Below, one piece after another: positions 57,401 through 64,000 of a DNA stretch of 64,000 nucleotides. Each line of letters begins with the position of its first letter. Position 1 is the first letter of the stretch. The notes under the pieces were generated by a model. It was given only the letters and a program-made list of their open reading frames with translations, did no database searches and was not told the origin of the DNA. This DNA comes from Methylomonas rapida. GTDB taxonomy: Bacteria; Pseudomonadota; Gammaproteobacteria; Methylococcales; Methylomonadaceae. The stretch spans positions 2,666,001 to 2,730,000 of the forward strand of contig NZ_CP113517.1 of the NCBI RefSeq assembly GCF_024360925.2. The letters are read 5' to 3'. The position numbers were made by a program, and so were the translations under genes.

Positions 57401-60400
57401 AACATACCAGTTCTTGAAGGTCAGCCGGTCGCCTTGACCCAGATCCATCACTAGGTCGGAACCCACTTGGGTAAAGACCATGTCCGCCGCTTCGATGCCG
57501 GCCCCGAACACGATCTTGTCGCCGTTGCCGCCCAAGTAAGACGTATCGTATCCGTCGCCACTTTCGATGACGGTATCCTCGCCGTCGCCTCGGTTGATGT
57601 AGTAGACGTCGGCGTTTCTGCCGCCTTGCAGTACGTCGTTGCCCAAGCCGCCGGTCAGGTTGTCGTTGCCGTCGCCGCCGATCAGGCTGTCGTTGCCGCC
57701 GTTCGCCAGTAGGGTGTCGTTGCCGCTGCCGCCGTTCAGGCTGTCGATACCGTCGCCGCTTTCCAGTCGATCGTTACCCGCATCGCCATTCAGCGTATTG
57801 TTACCACTGCCGCCCAGTAACACGTCATTACCGTTGCCGCCACTGATCGTATCATCGCCCAAGCCGCCGTCCAGTTGGTCGTTGCCGTCTTGACCGTTCA
57901 ATACGTCGTTGCCGTCGTCGCCGCTGACGATGTCGTCACCCGCACCGGCATTGATGGTATCGTTACCCAGGCCGCCAATGATCCGATCAATCTCAGCGCC
58001 GCTCAGTATACTGTCGTTGCCGTCCGTGCCGACCGTATCGACGCCTTTGGTGTTTAGCAAGGCGGTCGCGCTCAGTACCGTGCCGTCGGCAAACTGGAAG
58101 TTTTCGACTTGATAGCCCCAGTTGCCGTAGCTGTTGTTATAAACATACCAGTTCTTGAAGGTCAGCCGGTCGCCTTGACCCAGATCCATCACTAGGTCGG
58201 AACCCACTTGGGTAAAGACCATGTCCGCCGCTTCGATGCCGGCCCCGAACACGATCTTGTCGCCGTTGCCGCCCAAGTAAGACGTATCGTATCCGTCGCC
58301 ACTTTCGATGACGGTATCCTCGCCGTCGCCTCGGTTGATGTAGTAGACGTCGGCGTTTCTGCCGCCTTGCAGTACGTCGTTGCCCAAGCCGCCGGTCAGG
58401 TTGTCGTTGCCGTCGCCGCCGATCAGGCTGTCGTTGCCGCCGTTCGCCAGTAGGGTGTCGTTGCCGCTGCCGCCGTTCAGGCTGTCGATACCGTCGCCGC
58501 TTTCCAGTCGATCGTTACCCGCATCGCCATTCAGCGTATTGTTACCACTGCCGCCCAGTAACACGTCATTACCGTTGCCGCCACTGATCGTATCATCGCC
58601 CAAGCCGCCGTCCAGTTGGTCGTTGCCGTCTTGACCGTTCAACACGTCGTTGCCGTCGTCGCCGCTGACGATGTCGTCACCCGCACCGGCATTGATGGTA
58701 TCGTCACCCAGGCCACCATAAAGATAATTTGTTTCAGCACCTCCCGTAATCACATCATTCGCATCGGTCCCTCCCATATTCACGCCTTTGGTGTTTAGCA
58801 AGGCGGTCGCGCTCAGTACCGTGCCGTCGGCAAACTGGAAGTTTTCGACTTGATAGCCCCAGTTGCCGTAGCTGTTGTTATAAACATACCAGTTCTTGAA
58901 GGTCAGCCGGTCGCCTTGACCCAGATCCATCACTAGGTCGGAACCCACTTGGGTAAAGACCATGTCCGCCGCCGCTATGCCAGCCCCGAACACGATCTTG
59001 TCGCCGTTGCCGCCCAAGTAAGACGTATCGTATCCGTCGCCACTTTCGATGACGGTATCCTCGCCGTCGCCTCGGTTGATGTAGTAGACGTCGGCGTTTC
59101 TGCCGCCTTGCAGTACGTCGTTGCCCAAGCCGCCGGTCAGGTTGTCGTTGCCGTCGCCGCCGATCAGGCTGTCGTTGCCGCCGTTCGCCAGTAGGGTGTC
59201 GTTGCCGCTGCCGCCGTTCAGGCTGTCGATACCGTCGCCGCTTTCCAGTCGATCGTTACCCGCATCGCCATTCAGCGTATTGTTACCACTGCCGCCCAGT
59301 AACACGTCATTACCGTTGCCGCCACTGATCGTATCATCGCCCAAGCCGCCGTCCAGTTGGTCGTTGCCGTCTTGACCGTTCAATACGTCGTTGCCGTCGT
59401 CGCCGCTGACGATGTCGTCACCCGCACCGGCATTGATGGTATCGTTACCCAGGCCGCCAATGATCCGATCAATCTCAGCGCCGCTCAGTATACTGTCGTT
59501 GCCGTCCGTGCCGACCGTATCGACGCCTTTGGTGTTTAGCAAGGCGGTCGCGCTCAGTACCGTGCCGTCGGCAAACTGGAAGTTTTCGACTTGATAGCCC
59601 CAGTTGCCGTAGCTGTTGTTATAAACATACCAGTTCTTGAAGGTCAGCCGGTCGCCTTGACCCAGATCCATCACTAGGTCGGAACCCACTTGGGTAAAGA
59701 CCATGTCCGCCGCTTCGATGCCGGCCCCGAACACGATCTTGTCGCCGTTGCCGCCCAAGTAAGACGTATCGTATCCGTCGCCACTTTCGATGACGGTATC
59801 CTCGCCGTCGCCTCGGTTGATGTAGTAGACGTCGGCGTTTCTGCCGCCTTGCAGTACGTCGTTGCCCAAGCCGCCGGTCAGGTTGTCGTTGCCGTCGCCG
59901 CCGATCAGGCTGTCGTTGCCGCCGTTCGCCAGTAGGGTGTCGTTGCCGCTGCCGCCGTTCAGGCTGTCGATACCGTCGCCGCTTTCCAGTCGATCGTTAC
60001 CCGCATCGCCATTCAGCGTATTGTTACCACTGCCGCCCAGTAACACGTCATTACCGTTGCCGCCACTGATCGTATCATCGCCCAAGCCGCCGTCCAGTTG
60101 GTCGTTGCCGTCTTGACCGTTCAATACGTCGTTGCCGTCGTCGCCGCTGACGATGTCGTCACCCGCACCGGCATTGATGGTATCGTTACCCAGGCCGCCA
60201 ATGATCCGATCAATCTCAGCGCCGCTCAGTATACTGTCGTTGCCGTCCGTGCCGACCGTATCGACGCCTTTGGTGTTTAGCAAGGCGGTCGCGCTCAGTA
60301 CCGTGCCGTCGGCAAACTGGAAGTTTTCGACTTGATAGCCCCAGTTGCCGTAGCTGTTGTTATAAACATACCAGTTCTTGAAGGTCAGCCGGTCGCCTTG

Positions 60401-63271
60401 ACCCAGATCCATCACTAGGTCGGAACCCACTTGGGTAAAGACCATGTCCGCCGCTTCGATGCCGGCCCCGAACACGATCTTGTCGCCGTTGCCGCCCAAG
60501 TAAGACGTATCGTATCCGTCGCCACTTTCGATGACGGTATCCTCGCCGTCGCCTCGGTTGATGTAGTAGACGTCGGCGTTTCTGCCGCCTTGCAGTACGT
60601 CGTTGCCCAAGCCGCCGGTCAGGTTGTCGTTGCCGTCGCCGCCGATCAGGCTGTCGTTGCCTGCATTTCCCAACAGTAGATCATTTCCGTTGCCGGTTGA
60701 AAAATTGTCTACACCGTTTGAACCCAGAAAAGTATCGTTTCCGTTGGTAGCATGGTTGTAACCGGTGTCTTGCAGCAAGCCGATCACGTTGACGGTATTG
60801 GGTAGCAAATCGATCCAATCGGCAATGGTTTCTATGCCATTCCAGCCATTCTGATTCAGATTGTCGCCGGCATATTTTTGCAGGTCCAGCAAATTGGCAA
60901 AAGCCATAGTCGGATCAGAGGATCTGTCGGCTTCTAGTCGTGACGCCATATCGGTAAAGTCCAACCGTATTCCACTATCATCGACTGTTAGTGTGATTGC
61001 GTCCAGATAAGGCTTCAATCGTGTCTGCATCACCAGACTGCTATACACTGATTCTTTCAAGCTGTCGTAACTGCGTTGCAGCAAGTCCTGGGTGGTGGTC
61101 CACAGGTTGACGGTGGCAGCGGTCGTGCCGTCGGGCACGGAGTTGAAGGTGCGGCCGTTGAAGTGTTCCAGGATGGTTAGCTTGTCGGCCAAGGCGTTGT
61201 AGGCTGCGCTGCCGGCGGCCAGGTTCTGCATGTTGACGGTCAGGTTGTGTCCGTCGTAGGCGCCGGTGAAGGTAGTCGCCAGAGTGCTGGTGTCGCTCCA
61301 GGCTTTTATAATCGAGTCCAGTAGAGCTTGTTGGCCTGTGCGGTCGGCAGCGGCAAAGTCGGTCAAAAGTTGTGCCAATGCGGAAGATAAAGTGGCAGCT
61401 TCCCGCAGGCTGCGCACTTGGCCGGCGCCTTGCATATCGGGTAAATCGGCTACAGCACTGGTATCCAGTCTATCGGCAAATTGGCTGTGGAAGGTGTCCT
61501 GCGCCAGGTTGATGTCGCCTAGGTTGCCAGTCACTTCGCCCAACGTGCCGCTGCTACCGTCGGTTTTGATAAAAGTACCGGTATCAGCCAGCTGGTTGCC
61601 GTTAGCGAGGATTTGGCTGTGCTCGCTGCTGCCGACATTGATGGCGGCGACGTTTTGGCTACTTAGCGTGAACAGTTCATTGGCCTGGCTGACGCCGTCC
61701 TGGTTCAGGTCGCGCCATAGGCGCAAGTTGACGAATTGGGCGTCGGACGCGTCCACCACGCCGTCGCCGTTGCCGTCTAGGTCGCGCAAGGCGTCGAAGC
61801 CGTCTGCCGCCAGCTGGCCGTTACTTTTGATATAGGCGTCGCCGAACAGTTCGCGGCCGTTGTCTATGCTGCCGTTGGCGTTTTTGTCCAACACCAAAAA
61901 CGCGTCGTCGGCGGAGATCCAGCCGGTAGCGGTTTTGACGCCGTCGGCATTGTGGTCGAAGTAGATGGGGTTGGCGCTGTCGATGCCGGTGGTTTCCAGG
62001 CCGTCGTTGTCCAGGTCGAAGGTTAACGGGTCGCGGCGAACTGGGGCGGTGGCGACGGTGGCGGAGGTAAATAGATCAGAAATCTGTTGTCCCAGATGCT
62101 GCCCAACCCCATGCCCCCAATATGCAGTGTAAATACTCACACCGACCACTGACACCACACCTGCTGCAATGCCTAATGGCCCAAGCAAAGCCAAAGGTTC
62201 CAGTAGAAAAGCTAATCCTTGATACGTTACTCCACCAGCCAGAAAAGCACCCGAAGTACCTAAACTCCAATCTCGGACCATTTGGAGTGCTTGATCTTGA
62301 TGTCCTGCTTGCCAAGCCTCATTAGCTTGATAAGCGGTTTTGACCAAATCGGCCACAGCAAGTACCCCGCCTACTGTACCCAAAACTTTGCCAGCCTGTT
62401 CTACACTCGTCCAGTATCTGTCGATATTGGCGGTTTGCTTCAACTGAGTGACGAAATCACTCAGTGTTGAAATGTATTCCGGCGATGGTGGACCCGCTAA
62501 TTCACCAAGGGTCATTCTTGTGGCATCTTGCGGAAATTCGGGTACGTCAACCCCGACCGCCCACTTGGAGGTATCCATCCACGTAATACGCTGTTGCATG
62601 GTGCCATTTTCACCAGGGACCCATTCCACACCGACCGCGGTATTCTGTATTTCAAGTGAGGATTTAAATGAAATTAATTGCCGCACAGCATCGGTGGCGG
62701 CATCATTTGTCATTCCACTGTCTACCAAACCCGCACGAAAGCCGTCCCAAGCTGAATTCGGTATTTCGTCGATATAATTGATACCGGGAGTATTGAGTGC
62801 TGTCGGCACTTCTACTAATGCCAAGGTACGCATTGCATCGGCAAAAGTGCTGAACGGTTGAATAGGGCCGTTGGTTGCAGCGATGAATTTGTCCGAGGCG
62901 ACCGCCCATGGACCGGTTTTAGCTTCGTAAAGCCAATTCTCGAATGCAATTTTATCGCCGTTAAAAGCCTGAAGCCCTGCTTCTTTGAACTCATTACTAC
63001 CTAAAAATTCTGCAATCTGTGATGAATTGATAACACGGATATTTTGATTCAGAACACTATTTCCACTTATGAAATCAGCGATATCCCCCATTCTGGGGCC
63101 AGTATTGTTAGGTCCCGTGCTTCCGCTATAAGCGAAGGTATAAGTGATTACACCCGGTCGATCGGCAGGCGTTGCCACGGAAACCTGGCGAATCAGATCA
63201 AGCAGTCCATATTGGCCTTGATATTCTGGGTTATTTAACAGCGCAATTGCTTCTCCGGCGGTATAATTCAT
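54461..63271 (-). CDS. Giant RTX (hemolysin-type Ca-binding repeat) secreted protein
   Basis: A 2936-residue protein. Residues 1-410 are a unique region with hydrophobic segments near 290-310 and 355-385 (LGPLGIAAGVVSVVGVSIYT). Residues about 410-560 hold RTX-associated and EF-hand-like motifs (DPLTFDLDNDGLETTG, DLDGNGDGVVDASD). Residues about 865-2730 are tandem 247-residue units, each with nonapeptide GGxGxDxLx repeats and one hemolysin-related domain (VENFQFADGTVLSATALL). The end (LAPVLAANWQ) should be the uncleaved type I secretion signal. It may be an adhesin, surface-layer or toxin protein; no catalytic domain was recognised. GGAG precedes the start. Confidence 0.93.
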   Translation of the reverse strand: MNYTAGEAIALLNNPEYQGQYGLLDLIRQVSVATPADRPGVITYTFAYSGSTGPNNTGPRMGDIADFISGNSVLNQNIRVINSSQIAEFLGSNEFKEAGLQAFNGDKIAFENWLYEAKTGPWAVASDKFIAATNGPIQPFSTFADAMRTLALVEVPTALNTPGINYIDEIPNSAWDGFRAGLVDSGMTNDAATDAVRQLISFKSSLEIQNTAVGVEWVPGENGTMQQRITWMDTSKWAVGVDVPEFPQDATRMTLGELAGPPSPEYISTLSDFVTQLKQTANIDRYWTSVEQAGKVLGTVGGVLAVADLVKTAYQANEAWQAGHQDQALQMVRDWSLGTSGAFLAGGVTYQGLAFLLEPLALLGPLGIAAGVVSVVGVSIYTAYWGHGVGQHLGQQISDLFTSATVATAPVRRDPLTFDLDNDGLETTGIDSANPIYFDHNADGVKTATGWISADDAFLVLDKNANGSIDNGRELFGDAYIKSNGQLAADGFDALRDLDGNGDGVVDASDAQFVNLRLWRDLNQDGVSQANELFTLSSQNVAAINVGSSEHSQILANGNQLADTGTFIKTDGSSGTLGEVTGNLGDINLAQDTFHSQFADRLDTSAVADLPDMQGAGQVRSLREAATLSSALAQLLTDFAAADRTGQQALLDSIIKAWSDTSTLATTFTGAYDGHNLTVNMQNLAAGSAAYNALADKLTILEHFNGRTFNSVPDGTTAATVNLWTTTQDLLQRSYDSLKESVYSSLVMQTRLKPYLDAITLTVDDSGIRLDFTDMASRLEADRSSDPTMAFANLLDLQKYAGDNLNQNGWNGIETIADWIDLLPNTVNVIGLLQDTGYNHATNGNDTFLGSNGVDNFSTGNGNDLLLGNAGNDSLIGGDGNDNLTGGLGNDVLQGGRNADVYYINRGDGEDTVIESGDGYDTSYLGGNGDKIVFGAGIEAADMVFTQVGSDLVMDLGQGDRLTFKNWYVYNNSYGNWGYQVENFQFADGTVLSATALLNTKGVDTVGTDGNDSILSGAEIDRIIGGLGNDTINAGAGDDIVSGDDGNDVLNGQDGNDQLDGGLGDDTISGGNGNDVLLGGSGNNTLNGDAGNDRLESGDGIDSLNGGSGNDTLLANGGNDSLIGGDGNDNLTGGLGNDVLQGGRNADVYYINRGDGEDTVIESGDGYDTSYLGGNGDKIVFGAGIEAADMVFTQVGSDLVMDLGQGDRLTFKNWYVYNNSYGNWGYQVENFQFADGTVLSATALLNTKGVDTVGTDGNDSILSGAEIDRIIGGLGNDTINAGAGDDIVSGDDGNDVLNGQDGNDQLDGGLGDDTISGGNGNDVLLGGSGNNTLNGDAGNDRLESGDGIDSLNGGSGNDTLLANGGNDSLIGGDGNDNLTGGLGNDVLQGGRNADVYYINRGDGEDTVIESGDGYDTSYLGGNGDKIVFGAGIAAADMVFTQVGSDLVMDLGQGDRLTFKNWYVYNNSYGNWGYQVENFQFADGTVLSATALLNTKGVNMGGTDANDVITGGAETNYLYGGLGDDTINAGAGDDIVSGDDGNDVLNGQDGNDQLDGGLGDDTISGGNGNDVLLGGSGNNTLNGDAGNDRLESGDGIDSLNGGSGNDTLLANGGNDSLIGGDGNDNLTGGLGNDVLQGGRNADVYYINRGDGEDTVIESGDGYDTSYLGGNGDKIVFGAGIEAADMVFTQVGSDLVMDLGQGDRLTFKNWYVYNNSYGNWGYQVENFQFADGTVLSATALLNTKGVDTVGTDGNDSILSGAEIDRIIGGLGNDTINAGAGDDIVSGDDGNDVLNGQDGNDQLDGGLGDDTISGGNGNDVLLGGSGNNTLNGDAGNDRLESGDGIDSLNGGSGNDTLLANGGNDSLIGGDGNDNLTGGLGNDVLQGGRNADVYYINRGDGEDTVIESGDGYDTSYLGGNGDKIVFGAGIEAADMVFTQVGSDLVMDLGQGDRLTFKNWYVYNNSYGNWGYQVENFQFADGTVLSATALLNTKGVDTVGTDGNDSILSGAEIDRIIGGLGNDTINAGAGDDIVSGDDGNDVLNGQDGNDQLDGGLGDDTISGGNGNDVLLGGSGNNTLNGDAGNDRLESGDGIDSLNGGSGNDTLLANGGNDSLIGGDGNDNLTGGLGNDVLQGGRNADVYYINRGDGEDTVIESGDGYDTSYLGGNGDKIVFGAGIEAADMVFTQVGSDLVMDLGQGDRLTFKNWYVYNNSYGNWGYQVENFQFADGTVLSATALLNTKGVDTVGTDGNDSILSGAEIDRIIGGLGNDTINAGAGDDIVSGDDGNDVLNGQDGNDQLDGGLGDDTISGGNGNDVLLGGSGNNTLNGDAGNDRLESGDGIDSLNGGSGNDTLLANGGNDSLIGGDGNDNLTGGLGNDVLQGGRNADVYYINRGDGEDTVIESGDGYDTSYLGGNGDKIVFGAGIEAADMVFTQVGSDLVMDLGQGDRLTFKNWYVYNNSYGNWGYQVENFQFADGTVLSATALLNTKGVDTVGTDGNDSILSGAEIDRIIGGLGNDTINAGAGDDIVSGDDGNDVLNGQDGNDQLDGGLGDDTISGGNGNDVLLGGSGNNTLNGDAGNDRLESGDGIDSLNGGSGNDTLLANGGNDSLIGGDGNDNLTGGLGNDVLQGGRNADVYYINRGDGEDTVIESGDGYDTSYLGGNGDKIVFGAGIAAADMVFTQVGSDLVMDLGQGDRLTFKNWYVYNNSYGNWGYQVENFQFADGTVLSATALLNTKGVNMGGTDANDVITGGAETNYLYGGLGDDNITADLGDDYLNGGVGNDVLNGQAGNDTLNGETGNDILNGGGGNDYLVGGAGSDVYLLGLGDGQDIVYEYDATAGNVDKISFESGIAAEQLWFRHVGSDLELSIIGTDDKTTISNWYTGSAYHIEQFTTTDGLTLLDSQVENLVNAMADFAPPAAGQTTLPQDYQDALAPVLAANWQ
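55077..60660 (-). repeat. Tandem array of 741-bp repeats inside the RTX gene (about 7.5 units)
   Basis: Identical landmarks recur every 741 bp, for example the GGTAAAGACCATGTCCGCCG site at 55241, 55982, 56723, 57464, 58205, 58946, 59687 and 60428. Units are nearly identical even at third codon positions. In coding order the units carry GIEAADM (E) or GIAAADM (A) as E-E-A-E-E-E-E-A. Both A units are followed by a linker with VNMGGTDANDVITGG instead of VDTVGTDGNDSILSG. The copy number may be affected by assembly. Confidence 0.95.
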
Positions 63272-63708
63272 TACTGTACTCCTTGTTTAAGCGGATTTTC
63301 TATTCGAATTTCTTCAACATTGTCGAATTGTTGAAATTCTGCAGTTTTTTCTACTAACAATGCTTCTTCAAGTGCGGCTCGCATCTCGTCGTGATCTTTA
63401 TTGAGCAGAGGAAAATTTTTTGGAAGATAAACATTGTCGATCGTCCAGATATGAATCCATTTGCCGTTGGTTGATTTTTCCCCTTTATAAAGAAGCCATG
63501 GTTCAAACCGAAGTCCTTTCCAGATGAACGCGTAAATCTCGTGATGCGGCGGCTCGCGAACTTGCCTTACCCAGATCAAAAAAGCATTCCTTTCGCGGTC
63601 AATAGTCCATTTATATAAACGTGGCCGTGGTTGGTAAGGCAACTCTATGATTGAAAAATCAAAAGTATTTTTCTCTTCTTCAGAAATCAATTCGTTAACA
63701 AAAGTCAT
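63271..63708 (-). CDS. Hypothetical protein, first gene of the RTX secretion operon
   Basis: A 145-residue, acidic, soluble protein with no signal peptide. Recognisable features are a Trp-rich middle (LYKWTIDRERNAFLIWVRQV, AFIWKGLRFEPWLLYKGE, WIHIWTIDNVYLPKNFPL) and an acidic helical C-terminus. Its stop overlaps the RTX start by one base (TAATG), so the RTX protein depends on its translation. It does not resemble the HlyC acyltransferase. A chaperone, immunity or modifying role for the RTX protein is only a guess. A GGAG site precedes the ATG. Confidence 0.7.
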   Translation of the reverse strand: MTFVNELISEEEKNTFDFSIIELPYQPRPRLYKWTIDRERNAFLIWVRQVREPPHHEIYAFIWKGLRFEPWLLYKGEKSTNGKWIHIWTIDNVYLPKNFPLLNKDHDEMRAALEEALLVEKTAEFQQFDNVEEIRIENPLKQGVQ

Positions 63709-63744
63709 GTTTACTTCTCCAAATTACAATTAACCGTGATACGT

Positions 63745-63777
63745 GCCCCGTACTTAGTTCAGCATGTTGTATGGGGC
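63745..63777. promoter_or_regulatory. Imperfect inverted repeat upstream of the RTX operon
   Basis: GCCCCGTAC at 63745-63753 and GTATGGGGC at 63769-63777 form a 9-bp inverted repeat with one mismatch in the 84 bp between the operon start and the IS1380 end. It could be an operator or a transcript hairpin. No clear -35/-10 pair was found. Confidence 0.3.
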
Positions 63778-63792
63778 TGAATATGAATATAT

Positions 63793-64000
63793 CCTGAATC
63801 CGTGACTTAAAAGGTCATCCACGGCCGCAACGCAATGATTTAAAACGCTTATTCTGGGATAATACCGCTATTCTTCCATTCACCCGGCGAGTGATTCATG
63901 AAGCGGTTTATCCTGGAGCAATCTGAAACTGAATTTTATACCAGCCATTCTGGATTAGCCTTGGTCGGTTTATGTTTGAATCAATATGGCCAGCTCAATC
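63793..64000 (+). mobile_element. Second IS1380-family copy, cut by window end
   Basis: The 208 visible bases match the left end of the element at 39829, starting with the same CCTGAATCCGTGACT inverted repeat, with one C-to-T change 26 bases in. It is in the same orientation as the first copy and begins 85 bp upstream of the first gene of the RTX operon. It points away from that operon. Confidence 0.92.
63898..64000 (+). CDS. IS1380-family transposase, 5' part only
   Basis: The first 34 codons are identical to the transposase at 39934 (MKRFILEQSETEFYTSHSGL and on). The rest lies beyond the window. The start is at the same 105-bp distance from the element's end as in the first copy. Confidence 0.9.
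   Translation, partial: MKRFILEQSETEFYTSHSGLALVGLCLNQYGQLN

Noticed and set aside
55077..60660. CRISPR-like or satellite array
   Set aside because: Units are 741 bp, contiguous and in frame with one coding sequence; there are no spacers.
55244..60679. Many recurring short plus-strand frames (60-84 codons) every 741 bp
   Set aside because: They are antisense shadows of the RTX repeats and recur only because the DNA repeats.
63271..63708. HlyC-type RTX-activating acyltransferase
   Set aside because: It lacks the expected catalytic His and Asp motifs and the overall sequence pattern; the protein is Trp-rich and unlike HlyC.

Overview
The window looks like the chromosome of a gammaproteobacterium, most likely an aerobic methanotroph of the Methylococcales (Methylomonas/Methylobacter type). 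The main reason is a gene matching the hopanoid C-3 methylase HpnR, together with an HpnN-type hopanoid RND transporter. The Gram-negative envelope genes (tamA, tamB, lpxK, kdsB, exbB, exbD) fit this. No methane or methanol oxidation genes lie in the window, so the assignment is an inference.

From 1 to about 37.4 kb the window is ordinary core chromosome. In order it holds a two-domain lipid acyltransferase (cut by the window start), an M14 peptidase and an alpha/beta hydrolase, an H-NS family protein, a DUF2914 membrane protein, sucA-sucB, a metallo-beta-lactamase hydrolase, a 43-residue membrane protein, queA, an alcohol dehydrogenase with a small monooxygenase-fold protein, a methyltransferase, hpnN, a DUF389 membrane protein, tamA-tamB, and a nine-gene minus-strand operon prmB-aroC-MFS-exbB-exbD-lpxK-ycaR-kdsB-GNAT. 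An HDOD protein, an M20 amidohydrolase, prfC, a secreted beta-helix protein, hpnR and a CBS protein follow.

From about 37.5 kb the window is accessory DNA. First come insertion-sequence debris (an IS3 fragment, an istB relic, a truncated IS21 istA) and a broken tyrosine integrase. A complete IS1380-family element sits in the 3' end of that integrase with a 5-bp target duplication. A 45-bp 3' half of a tRNA-Pro gene marks an attachment site, followed by an intact integrase, a TacAT-like toxin-antitoxin pair, a broken DUF927 ATPase gene and an AlpA-type regulator.

The most unusual part is 46.7-50.5 kb. Two divergent operons encode three FlhD-like and three FlhC-like proteins. One FlhD-like domain is fused to an N-terminal STAS-like (DUF4325) domain, and one pair follows a lytic transglycosylase, as with the SetCD/AcaCD activators of conjugative elements. 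No flagellar or conjugation genes lie nearby.

The last 13 kb is a minus-strand type I secretion operon: a 145-residue protein of unknown function, a 2936-residue RTX protein with about 7.5 near-identical 741-bp repeats, an HlyB-type ABC transporter and an HlyD-type adaptor. A second IS1380 copy begins just upstream of this operon and runs off the window.
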